Shown piece by piece: positions 7,968 to 16,703 of a stretch of 64,000 bases of DNA. Source of the DNA: Rhodococcoides kroppenstedtii (lineage in GTDB: Bacteria > Actinomycetota > Actinomycetes > Mycobacteriales > Mycobacteriaceae); contig NZ_FOJN01000002.1 in the NCBI RefSeq assembly GCF_900111805.1, positions 372,001-436,000 on the forward strand. Reading direction: 5' to 3'. Position 1 is the stretch's first letter, and each line of letters opens with the position of its first letter. The translations under genes and the position numbers were made by a program. Under the pieces are notes generated by a model. The model did not search any database, was not told where the DNA came from, and saw only the letters and a program-made list of their open reading frames with translations.

Positions 7968-8850
7968 TCAGGCGGGGGCGTGCCCGGAGCAGGGGCAGAC
8001 CGGGTGCCGCCGCCAGCGTCGTCGACGCACCGTACCGGCGGCGGTGTCGATCTCCTGACTGTGACCCATCTCGAGCGGCGAGGGTCGGGTGTGCGTCGTC
8101 CGCTGCGAGAACGGCAGGCGGTCGCCGAGAAAATCGTGAACTCGCCCCACGGCGAACGCGGCCGTCGCCGTGAGCGTCGTCGGCGAGGCGGAGGCGGCGT
8201 GGCCGCCCAGTTGGGCTGCGAGGAACGGCCACTCGCGGTCGAGGTCGCACCGGGTCAGTTCCACGCAGTGCAGGCACGCGGTACGGCCGGGGACGACGAA
8301 CGGTCCCACCACGCCGACGCCGTCGCGGCAGCGCACCGGGAGATGAGGGATGCCGTCGTGCATCAGGTGCCGGACCACGTCGGGCGGTGTCACCACCGAG
8401 TCGGTGAGCACGACGGCGGCGAGGTCCGTCGGCAGCGGACGGGGGTAAGCAATCCGGTGATCGACGGCGGCGCCGCGGCGCAGGCTCGCGCACACGGCGT
8501 CGGCGAGGGGGCCGCGACCGACCACCAGCACTGCGGGGGGCGGGGGGGTCGGCACCCGGTGGGGGCTGCCGGTGCAGGAACCCGGCCTCGTCCAGCACTC
8601 GCACCACGGCGGACATGGCCGCCGAGTCGACTCCGCGTTCGGCGGCCCGCCACAGCACCTCGGGCAGAGACCGCTGCCCGTCGAGCAGCCTCAGTGCGCC
8701 GATCATCGTGGCCGCGTCCAGTCCCGGCGGCGGGGCGAGGATCATTCGGGTGTCGGGCGACCACCCGATCTGCACGCGCTCGTCGCGCCGCGCGAGCAGA
8801 ACCAGATGCGGTGTCAGGCGCGGATGCCCCGCGACGATCGTCTCGACCAT
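7968..8850 (-). pseudogene. RRE/E1-like (ThiF, TOMM cyclodehydratase-type) protein with a +1 frameshift
   Basis: Two overlapping frames make one protein of the Rv3196 kind, about 293 residues. The N-terminal half starts at ATG 8850 (MVETIVAGHPRLTPHLV) and looks like a PqqD-like recognition element (RRE), ending near FLHRQPPP. The C-terminal half, from about 8550, is an E1/ThiF-like domain (VLVVGRGPLADAV) with CLHC and CPC zinc-ligand pairs. From 8850 to the stop at 7968 is 883 nt, one more than a multiple of three, so the frame breaks between. The break falls in G-runs of 6, 7 and 5 (8535-8565). It may be a real mutation, a sequencing error or slippage. Proteins of this type bind peptides in RiPP pathways, but no precursor gene is seen. 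Confidence 0.75.
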
Positions 8851-8917
8851 GGCGGGCACTGTTGCACACGGACAGCCGGCCGTGCCGTCGTCGGCGGCCG
8901 GTTGTCCACAGGCGACC

Positions 8918-10336
8918 TCACACCGGCGCGGGGCCGCTCTCCGGACCGTCGCGACGATCGTCGTCGTCCGAATCCTGCTCCGGCGCAGTCTCTTTCGCGC
9001 GCCGACGCTCGAACTCCTCGAGCTGGGCGATGGGATCGTCGAACGTGCCGGTGTCCCCGCCGACGATGCGGTCGACGAAGGCAGCGTCGTCGTCCAGATC
9101 GGCGGCGGACGGAAGCAGATCCGGGTGGGCCCACACGCCGTCCCGTCCCTCGATGCCGGCGCCATCGGTCAGGCGCCGCCAGAGCTCGGCCGCTTCGCGC
9201 ACCTTGCGCGGTCGCAGCTCGAGCCCGACGAGGGTGGCGAAGGTCTGCTCGGCCGGGCCGCCCGACGCACGACGACGACGCATGGTCTCGGCGAGGGCCA
9301 TCGCACCGGGGATACGTTCGCCCAGCGCGGCCGCCACCACCGTGTCCACCCACCCCTCGACGAGGGCCAGGAGCACCTCGAGGCGTTCGAGGGCTGCCTT
9401 CTGTTCCGGCGTCGTCTGCGGTTCGAACGTGCCCTGCTGCAGGATCTTCTCGAGCTGGGAGGGGTCGGTCAGGGCGGAGGGGTCGATACCGCGAGCAGCC
9501 TCCTCGATGGCACCGAAGTCCATGCGGATACCGCGGGCGTACTCCTCCACGGTGGCGAGTACTCGCTGACGCAACCACGGCACGTGCGAGTAGAGGCGAT
9601 GGTGTGCCGCCTCGCGGGCGGCGAGGAAGACGAGGACCTCGCGCTCGGGCAGCTCGGTGCCCTCGGCGAACGCGGCCACCGCCTCGGGCAGAAGGGCGGC
9701 GGTGTCCGCCGGTCCGAGCGGAAGTCCGATGTCGGTGCTGGTGAGCACCTCCTTCGAGAGCTGACCGAGAGCCTGGCCCAGCTGCGAACCGAAGGCCATG
9801 CCGCCCATCGAGCCCAGCATTCCGATCATCGGGCCCATCATCTGCTGGGCCTCGGGCGGCAGTGCCGACGTCCACATCCCCGAGATCTGCTCCGCCACCG
9901 GGTCGCACAGGCGCTTCCAGGTGTCCAGGGTGCGATCGAGCCACTCCTGCGGCGTCCACGCCTCGGTCCGCGCGGCACCGGCCGGGAGGATCGTGGCCTC
10001 GTTCAGCCATTGTTCGGCGAGATGGGCGGAATCGCGGATCGCCGTGCGCGAGCCTTCGCGCACCGGCGCCGTCGTGCCCATCTGCTGACGCGCGAGCTTG
10101 GCGGCGAGGTCGTAGTTCACCGGTCCGCTCTGCGACCCGCCCTGGCCCATCCCGCTGAGCATCTGACCCATCTGCGTGAACATCTGCCCGAGAGCGGCGG
10201 GGTCGAAGCCCTGCGCGCCCCCGCCGAACGCCGCGAACGGATTCTCCCCACCTCCCGAGCCGCGCGAGGGGTCGCGGCGGGCGGCGTCGTCGCCGTCGTC
10301 GTCGGAGTTCGAGAATCCGAAGGGAGTGTTCGCCAT
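8918..10336 (-). CDS. DUF2342-family zinc-dependent metalloprotease
   Basis: A 472-residue protein of the type of Rv3195, annotated as a zincin-like metallopeptidase (DUF2342). The N-terminal 60 residues are disordered and rich in Gly, Asn and Asp; the first 20 are MANTPFGFSNSDDDGDDAAR. The core includes VLVFLAAREAAHHRLYSH, an AAHHR motif in place of a classical HEXXH, and a conserved second segment with ALxRLEVLLALVEGWVD. The acidic C-terminal tail is EQDSDDDDRR. ATG start 10336. It is divergent from the PDZ-Lon gene; both are kept next to each other in mycobacteria. The substrate is unknown. Confidence 0.85.
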   Translation of the reverse strand: MANTPFGFSNSDDDGDDAARRDPSRGSGGGENPFAAFGGGAQGFDPAALGQMFTQMGQMLSGMGQGGSQSGPVNYDLAAKLARQQMGTTAPVREGSRTAIRDSAHLAEQWLNEATILPAGAARTEAWTPQEWLDRTLDTWKRLCDPVAEQISGMWTSALPPEAQQMMGPMIGMLGSMGGMAFGSQLGQALGQLSKEVLTSTDIGLPLGPADTAALLPEAVAAFAEGTELPEREVLVFLAAREAAHHRLYSHVPWLRQRVLATVEEYARGIRMDFGAIEEAARGIDPSALTDPSQLEKILQQGTFEPQTTPEQKAALERLEVLLALVEGWVDTVVAAALGERIPGAMALAETMRRRRASGGPAEQTFATLVGLELRPRKVREAAELWRRLTDGAGIEGRDGVWAHPDLLPSAADLDDDAAFVDRIVGGDTGTFDDPIAQLEEFERRRAKETAPEQDSDDDDRRDGPESGPAPV

Positions 10337-10421
10337 GCCCCAACGGTACTGGCTCGACCTCGCTGCGGACCCGGCCTCGGCGTGCGCCGAGCGCGAACAC
10401 CGCCTCGTCCGTCGAGTTCTC

Positions 10422-10427
10422 TAGGGT
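10422..10427 (+). promoter_or_regulatory. -10 box for a probably leaderless PDZ-Lon transcript
   Basis: TAGGGT sits 7 nt before GTG 10435. It overlaps the alternative start GTG 10426, which argues that translation begins at 10435. Confidence 0.5.
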
Positions 10428-10434
10428 GGTTCCC

Positions 10435-11469
10435 GTGAATCGACGGATCGCGACGCTGCTGGTCGCACTGCTGCCCGTGGTGGTGCTCGGAGTGCTCGGG
10501 TCGACGGTCGTCGTCCCGTTCGCCGCGCTGGGTCCCGGTCCGACGTTCGACACCCTCGGGGACGTCGACGGCACACCGGTGGTCGACGTCGAGGATCCCA
10601 CGGGTGCGACGGAGATCGACCGGCCGAGCGGGCACCTCAACATGACCACCGTGGCGGTGCGCGACGGCCTCACCGTCTTCGACGCCCTCGGCCTGTGGCT
10701 CACCGGACGGCAGGGGTTGGTTCCGCGCGATCAGGTCTACCCGCCGGACCGCAGCCGCGAGGAGGTCGAGCAGGCCAATCAGGCGGACTTCGCGCAGTCC
10801 GAGAACAGCGCCGAACTGGCCGCGCTGCGCTACCTCGATTTACCGACCGAGTTGACGATCGCCGAGGTCGGCGAGGACGTGCCGGCGGCGAGCGTGTTGC
10901 GCGACGGGGACCTCGTGACCGCGGTGAACGGCACGGCCGTCGAGACCCCCGAGGACGTGCGCAACGCCGTCGGTGCCCTCGCGCCGGGCGACGAGGTGAC
11001 CATCGACGGGGTCCGTGAAGACGCTCCGTTCACACGCACGGTCACCGTCGGTCCGCGGCCGGACGACGGAGAGCGCGGCTATCTCGGCGTGACGCTCGCC
11101 GAGGAGCCCGACGTGCCGTTCGAGGTTCGGTTCAACCTGGCCGACGTCGGGGGACCGTCGGCCGGTCTGATGTTCACCCTCGCGGTGATCGACAAACTGT
11201 CTCCGGGTGACCTGAGCGGCGGGGCGTTCGTCGCCGGCACCGGGACCATCGACCCGGACGGCACCGTCGGACCCATCGGCGGCATCCCGTACAAGCTGGT
11301 CGCCGCCCGCGAGGCGGGCGCCACGACGTTCCTGGTGCCGACGGACAACTGTGCCGAGGCCGCCGCGAACGCGCCGGACGGACTGCGCCTCGTGCGGGTG
11401 ACGGACGTGGGCGGCGCGGTCGACGCGCTCGACAGTCTCGCCGCGGGCGGCGACGCACCGAGCTGCTAG
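10435..11469 (+). CDS. Membrane-anchored PDZ and Lon-type serine protease
   Basis: A 344-residue YlbL/Rv3194c-type protein. Residues about 5-27 form a single membrane anchor (LLVALLPVVVLGVLGS), so the rest is extracytoplasmic. A PDZ domain (about 130-205, with VLRDGDLVTAVNG) precedes a Lon C-terminal protease domain with the Ser-Lys dyad at S242 (DVGGPSAGLM) and K287 (GGIPYKLVAAREAGA). It probably degrades or regulates exported or membrane proteins. GTG 10435 was chosen over GTG 10426 because the latter lies inside the TAGGGT -10 box. It overlaps nothing and is followed by the convergent PPA1309-family gene. Confidence 0.9.
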   Translation: MNRRIATLLVALLPVVVLGVLGSTVVVPFAALGPGPTFDTLGDVDGTPVVDVEDPTGATEIDRPSGHLNMTTVAVRDGLTVFDALGLWLTGRQGLVPRDQVYPPDRSREEVEQANQADFAQSENSAELAALRYLDLPTELTIAEVGEDVPAASVLRDGDLVTAVNGTAVETPEDVRNAVGALAPGDEVTIDGVREDAPFTRTVTVGPRPDDGERGYLGVTLAEEPDVPFEVRFNLADVGGPSAGLMFTLAVIDKLSPGDLSGGAFVAGTGTIDPDGTVGPIGGIPYKLVAAREAGATTFLVPTDNCAEAAANAPDGLRLVRVTDVGGAVDALDSLAAGGDAPSC

Positions 11470-11499
11470 TCGCCTGCGCTGGTCTGGTCGGTCTTCGGG

Positions 11500-12108
11500 T
11501 CAGTCCTCGGGTTCGGCGTCGAGGGTGGCGTAGAGGGCCGCCACGACGTTCGGCGCGAGGTCGTCGTACGTCAACAGGTCACCGTCGGATCCGAAGCCGT
11601 CGTCGTCCTCGTCCTCGGGGCGAAGCTGCAGCAGCGCCAGCGACGGACCGTCGCGCAGGACCCCGACGATCAGCCGCGCGTCGCGTCGGCCGGGATGTTC
11701 CTCGGCCGCGACGCGGGCCGCGTGGTCGGCGGCGTCGCGATCCGACAGCAGGGGAGCGAGGGCGCTGTCGAGGTCGGCCTCCGCGTCGGGCGGCAGGACG
11801 ACGATCTCCTCCACCAGCGCGCAGCCGGCGACCGACGACGGCCAGCTGGTGGTGCCCAGGAACTCGTCGAGAGCACGTGACCCACCCGCGACGTCCGCCG
11901 GCAGTCGGTCCTGCGCGATCGGGGTCAGCACCGCGCCGTCCTCGAGTTCGGCGAGCAGGCCCGGTTCGGCGGCCACCAGATCCTCCGTGGGGACCAACGC
12001 GAAGAGTTGCGGCCCCTGGTCCCAGCCGGAGGCCTCGACGAACGCCACCATCTCGCGCACGGCGCGTGCGAGCGCGGCCTCACCGGTCACGTCCCCGAAG
12101 TCGGTCAC
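11500..12108 (-). CDS. PPA1309-family conserved protein
   Basis: A 202-residue acidic cytosolic protein with no membrane segment. It has the family pattern of an N-terminal FVEASGWDQGPQLFALVPT block, a middle EEIVVLPP block and a RxDARLIVGVLRDGPSLALLQLRPEDE block. The family is confined mainly to actinobacteria, commonly sits beside a UPF0182 gene as it does here, and has no known function. GTG start at 12108, divergent from the UPF0182 gene with 207 bp between. Confidence 0.8.
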   Translation of the reverse strand: MTDFGDVTGEAALARAVREMVAFVEASGWDQGPQLFALVPTEDLVAAEPGLLAELEDGAVLTPIAQDRLPADVAGGSRALDEFLGTTSWPSSVAGCALVEEIVVLPPDAEADLDSALAPLLSDRDAADHAARVAAEEHPGRRDARLIVGVLRDGPSLALLQLRPEDEDDDGFGSDGDLLTYDDLAPNVVAALYATLDAEPED

Positions 12109-12249
12109 GATGTCTGCCTCTCGCTGGTCGCTCTGCCGGTCGTCCTGCGCGTCACGGCCGTCATTCTCGCACCGACCGGGTGTCGGCCGAGCCCCCCACC
12201 CGGCGAAGGCACGCTGTCCGTACAGTGGTCCGAAACGGACATGCGGTGT

Positions 12250-12279
12250 CGCTCGGTGGTGTCACGCTCGGTGGTGTCA
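12250..12279 (+). repeat. Tandem 15-bp repeat upstream of the UPF0182 gene
   Basis: CGCTCGGTGGTGTCA is repeated exactly twice in tandem (12250-12264, 12265-12279), followed by a further C. It lies 37 nt before the UPF0182 start and downstream of TACAGT (12221-12226), a possible -10 box that is framed by the inverted repeat TGTCCGT / ACGGACA (12215-12221, 12235-12241). The pair may be a protein-binding site in the 5' leader. Confidence 0.7.
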
Positions 12280-12315
12280 CGACCTGTGCTCGCGAAAGAC
12301 CTTGGAGTGTGACAC

Positions 12316-15300
12316 GTGGGCATGAGGCCCCCAACCGGCATGCCGTCTCTGTCGAGACGCGGTCGTACCCTGCTCGTCGTCGCGGTCGTGGTGGCCGTGC
12401 TGTTGCTCGTCGGTCCCCGGTTGGTGGACACGTACACGGACTGGCTGTGGTTCGGCGAGGTGGGCTTCCGCAACGTCTTCACGACGGTGTTGCTGACCCG
12501 CCTGATCACGTTCCTCGTGGTCGCGGTCCTCGTCGGCGGAATCGTGTTCGGCGCGTTGGCTTTCGCGTACCGGTCCCGTCCGGTGTTCGTTCCCACCGCG
12601 GGTCCGAACGACCCGATCGCCCGCTATCGCACGACCGTCATGGGGCGACTTCGCCTGTTCGGTGTCGGCGTTCCGGTGATCATCGGTGTGCTGAGCGGCC
12701 TGGTGGCGCAGGGCAACTGGATCACGGTGCAGATGTTCCTGCACGGCGGTTCCTTCGGGGTTCGCGATCCGCAGTTCGATCTGGACGTCGGCTTCTACGC
12801 CTTCGATCTTCCGTTCTATCGCTCGATTCTCAACTGGCTCTTCGTCGCCGTCGTGCTGGCGTTCTTCGCGGCACTGGTCACGCACTACATCTTCGGCGGC
12901 CTGCGCCTCAGCGGCCGCGAGGGTGCGCTCACCTCGTCCGCACGCGTGCAGCTGGCCGTGCTGGCCGGCACGTTCGTCGTGCTGAAGGCCGTGGCGTACT
13001 GGTTCGACCGCTACGCGCTGCTGTCGAGCAGCCGCAAGGAACCGACGTTCACCGGTCCGGGCTTCACCGACATCAACGCCGTGCTGCCGGCCAAGCTGAT
13101 CCTGCTGGCGATCGCCGTCATCTGTGCGGGGGCGTTCTTCGCGGCCATCTTCCTGCGCGACCTGCGGATCCCCGCGCTCGCCACCGCGCTGCTCGTGCTG
13201 TCCTCGATCCTGGTCGGCGCCGTGTGGCCCCTGGTCGTCGAGCAGTTCTCCGTGCGACCCAACGCCGCGGACAAGGAGCGCTCGTACATCGAGCGGAACA
13301 TCACCGCCACACGAGACGCCTACGGCATCACCGACGACACGGTGACCTACGAGGACTACCCGGGCGTCGGCACCGCGTCCCCGCGTGACGTCCCGGCGGA
13401 TCAGACCACCATCGCCAACACCCGCCTGCTGGACCCGAACGTGCTCTCCCGCACCTTCACCCAGCAGCAGCAGCTCAAGAACTTCTACGGGTTCCCGTCC
13501 ACGCTGGACGTCGACCGGTACGAGATCGACGGTCAGCTGCAGGACTACATCGTGGCCGCCCGTGAGCTCTCCCCGAGCAGCCTCACCGGCAACCAGACCG
13601 ACTGGATCAACCGGCACACGGTCTACACCCACGGCAACGGCTTCGTCGCGGCCCCGGCCAACCGCGTCAACGCGGCGGTGCAGGACGCGACCAACGCCGA
13701 GTCCAATTCCAACTCGGGTTACCCGATCTACACGGTCAGCGACCTCGCGTCGCAGGCCGCGGGCGATCAGGTCATCCCGGTCGAGCAGCCGCGCATCTAC
13801 TACGGCGAGGTCATCGCGTCGTCGAACCCCGACTACGCCATCGTCGGGGCGAACGAGGGCGAGGCTCGCGAGTACGACACCGACACCTCGCGCTACACCT
13901 ACACCGGGTCGGGCGGCGTCGACATCGGCAACTGGTTCAATCGGTTGGCGTTCGCCGCCAAGTACACCGAGCGCAACATCTTGTTCTCCAGCGCCATCGG
14001 CGACGAGTCGAAGATCATCTTCAACCGCGACCCGCGTGAGCGCGTGCAGAAGGTCGCCCCGTGGCTGACTGCCGACGGCAACTCCTACCCGGCCGTGGTC
14101 GGCGGCAAGATCGTCTGGATCGTCGACGCGTACACCACGCTGGACCAGTACCCCTACGCGCAGCGCAGCTCGCTCGAGGGTCTGGTGCAGGACAGCATCG
14201 ACGCCAACACCGGTCGCCTGCTGCCGCGCGAGGAGGTGTCCTACATCCGCAACTCGGTCAAGGCCACCGTCGACGCCTACGACGGGTCGGTGAACCTGTA
14301 CCAGGTCGACCAGAACGATCCGGTGTTGAAGGCCTGGATGGCCGCGTTCCCGGGAGCGGTGCAGCCGGAGGAGAACATCACCGACGAACTGCGCCAGCAC
14401 TTCCGGTACCCGGAGGACCTGTTCAAGGTGCAGCGCGAGATGCTCGCGAAGTACCACGTGAACGATCCCGGCGAGTTCTTCACCAACAACGCCTTCTGGT
14501 CGGTGCCGAGCGACCCGACGGTCGAGGGCGGCACCAACCTGAACCAGCCGCCGTACTACGTCCTGATCGGCGACCCGGACACCGGGCAGCCGTCGTTCCG
14601 CCTGACGAGTGCGATGGTGGGCTTCAACCGTGAGTTGCTGTCCGCGTACATCTCGGTGCGGTCGGACCCGGAGAACTACGGCAAGTTCACGGTGTTGCAG
14701 TTGCCGACGGACACGCAGACCCAGGGTCCGCAGCAGGCGCAGAACTCCATGACGTCGGACACCCGTGTGGCGTCGGACCGGACACTGCTCCAGCAGTCCA
14801 ACCGTATCCAGTACGGCAACCTGTTGACGCTGCCGATCGCGCAGGGCGGCATTCTCTACGTCGAGCCGCTCTACACCGAACGCAACACGGCGAACGCGGC
14901 CACCTTCCCGCAGCTGTCGCGTGTGCTGGTGAGCTACCGCGAGCCGGGTGCGGGGGGAGGCGTGCGCGTCGGGTATGCCGCGACGTTGGCCGAGGCGCTG
15001 GACCAGGTCTTCGGGGCCGGAACCGGCAACGTGGCCACGGCACCGGGCGGCGACGCCGCCACCCCGCAGGCCGAGGAGGAAGCGAACACGCCGAGCACGG
15101 GAACGCCGGGTACGGCCACGCCGGCCGAGGGTGAGGCCACCCCGGCTCCGTCCACGCCGGCGCCGTCCACACCGGCACCGGCCGACCGGAACGCGGCGGT
15201 GAGCAATCTGAACTCGGCGCTCGCGGCCGTGCGGACGGCGCAGCAGTCGGGTGACTTTGCCCAGTTGGGTCAGGCGTTCGACAACCTCCAGCGAGCGATC

Positions 15301-15327
15301 GACGAGTACAACCGCGTGGGCGGCTGA
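12316..15327 (+). CDS. UPF0182 large integral membrane protein
   Basis: A 1003-residue UPF0182 protein (M. tuberculosis Rv3193c type). The first 330 residues contain about seven membrane helices, starting with LLVVAVVVAVLLLVGPRLVDTYTDWLWFGEVGF. A long soluble region with YPEDLFKVQREMLAKYHV and TPFTP-like surface blocks follows. The last 110 residues are a low-complexity Pro/Ala/Thr/Glu segment (TPSTGTPGTATPAEGEATPAP) and end in a short helical domain with FDNLQRAIDEYNR, which may be extracytoplasmic. The function is unknown. GTG 12316 was used; ATG 12322 is an alternative two codons on. Confidence 0.92.
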   Translation: MGMRPPTGMPSLSRRGRTLLVVAVVVAVLLLVGPRLVDTYTDWLWFGEVGFRNVFTTVLLTRLITFLVVAVLVGGIVFGALAFAYRSRPVFVPTAGPNDPIARYRTTVMGRLRLFGVGVPVIIGVLSGLVAQGNWITVQMFLHGGSFGVRDPQFDLDVGFYAFDLPFYRSILNWLFVAVVLAFFAALVTHYIFGGLRLSGREGALTSSARVQLAVLAGTFVVLKAVAYWFDRYALLSSSRKEPTFTGPGFTDINAVLPAKLILLAIAVICAGAFFAAIFLRDLRIPALATALLVLSSILVGAVWPLVVEQFSVRPNAADKERSYIERNITATRDAYGITDDTVTYEDYPGVGTASPRDVPADQTTIANTRLLDPNVLSRTFTQQQQLKNFYGFPSTLDVDRYEIDGQLQDYIVAARELSPSSLTGNQTDWINRHTVYTHGNGFVAAPANRVNAAVQDATNAESNSNSGYPIYTVSDLASQAAGDQVIPVEQPRIYYGEVIASSNPDYAIVGANEGEAREYDTDTSRYTYTGSGGVDIGNWFNRLAFAAKYTERNILFSSAIGDESKIIFNRDPRERVQKVAPWLTADGNSYPAVVGGKIVWIVDAYTTLDQYPYAQRSSLEGLVQDSIDANTGRLLPREEVSYIRNSVKATVDAYDGSVNLYQVDQNDPVLKAWMAAFPGAVQPEENITDELRQHFRYPEDLFKVQREMLAKYHVNDPGEFFTNNAFWSVPSDPTVEGGTNLNQPPYYVLIGDPDTGQPSFRLTSAMVGFNRELLSAYISVRSDPENYGKFTVLQLPTDTQTQGPQQAQNSMTSDTRVASDRTLLQQSNRIQYGNLLTLPIAQGGILYVEPLYTERNTANAATFPQLSRVLVSYREPGAGGGVRVGYAATLAEALDQVFGAGTGNVATAPGGDAATPQAEEEANTPSTGTPGTATPAEGEATPAPSTPAPSTPAPADRNAAVSNLNSALAAVRTAQQSGDFAQLGQAFDNLQRAIDEYNRVGG

Positions 15328-15346
15328 CACCGGCCCTCGTGTCCAC

Positions 15347-15394
15347 GCAACAGAACGGCCGCACCCCGAGGGGGTACGGCCGTTCTGCTGTTGC
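15347..15394. terminator. Bidirectional intrinsic terminator-like hairpin
   Basis: GCAACAGAACGGCCG pairs with CGGCCGTTCTG...TTGC on the far arm with a 3-nt bulge, around a GC-rich loop. It stands between the convergent UPF0182 and rpf genes and can serve both strands. Confidence 0.75.
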
Positions 15395-15413
15395 GAGCGT
15401 CGTGAACCGGGTG

Positions 15414-16340
<927 letters not shown>

Positions 16341-16370
16341 TTGCAATCCGGCGATGCCGTCCGGTAACTT
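16341..16370 (+). promoter_or_regulatory. Promoter of the initiator tRNA gene
   Basis: -35 TTGCAA (16341-16346), an 18-bp spacer and -10 TAACTT (16365-16370). Transcription would start near 16377, leaving a 5' leader of about 59 nt for removal by RNase P. Confidence 0.6.
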
Positions 16371-16435
16371 CGTGTTCAGCAAGAACGCAGTACCGCTTGC
16401 AGCCGCAGACGGAGCCGAGAGGTTCCCGACGTCGA

Positions 16436-16512
16436 CGCGGGGTGGAGCAGCTCGGTAGCTCGCTGGGCTCATAACCCAGAGGTCGCAGGTTCAAATCCTG
16501 TCCCCGCTACCA
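16436..16512 (+). tRNA. Initiator tRNA-fMet (anticodon CAT)
   Basis: A 77-nt cloverleaf with CCA encoded. The anticodon loop CTCATAA closes on a stem with three G-C pairs (GGG/CCC), and the acceptor has an unpaired C1-T72, both initiator hallmarks. The T-loop reads TTCAAAT. Elongator tRNA-Met would pair 1:72. Confidence 0.95.
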
Positions 16513-16516
16513 CGTG

Positions 16517-16550
16517 CGAAAGCCGGCATCCGAAAGGGTGCCGGCTTTCG
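16517..16550 (+). terminator. Intrinsic terminator of the tRNA-fMet gene
   Basis: A 12-bp stem CGAAAGCCGGCA / TGCCGGCTTTCG with a 10-nt loop, directly after the tRNA and followed by TCGTTCC. Confidence 0.8.
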
Positions 16551-16604
16551 TCGTTCCCGGGGTCGGTGTGGCGGGCTCTTCTTTCAGCGGACTCTGTGAA
16601 CCTA

Positions 16605-16672
16605 TTCCCGCTGCTACTCCACGCGTTCGCGGACGGTGCACTGTCCGTGAACGCGTGCAGCGTCAGCGGGAA
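16605..16672. repeat. 68-nt interrupted palindrome between tRNA-fMet and the GH43-like gene
   Basis: Outer arms TTCCCGCTG (16605-16613) and CAGCGGGAA (16664-16672) enclose inner arms CACGCGTTC with GAACGCGTG, extended by GCGGAC / GTCCGT (one G-T pair). Six unpaired nt lie on each side between the outer and inner arms, and the loop is short (GGTGCACT). It lies 31 nt past the 3' end of the minus-strand gene, so it could end its transcription, but it is larger than the other terminators here. Confidence 0.8.
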
Positions 16673-16703
16673 CGGTCTACCGACCCGCCGGCGGGAGCCG
16701 GTC

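Noticed and set aside
6982-9165. 727-residue minus-strand open frame across the ABC1 kinase and RRE/E1 genes
   Set aside because: Only the part around 8550-8850 makes sense (RRE half). The rest is an arginine/proline-rich shadow of the real genes in high-GC DNA.
6849-9569. 906-residue plus-strand frame antisense to the ABC1 kinase
   Set aside because: Low-complexity shadow; no domain; the minus strand has clear kinase motifs.
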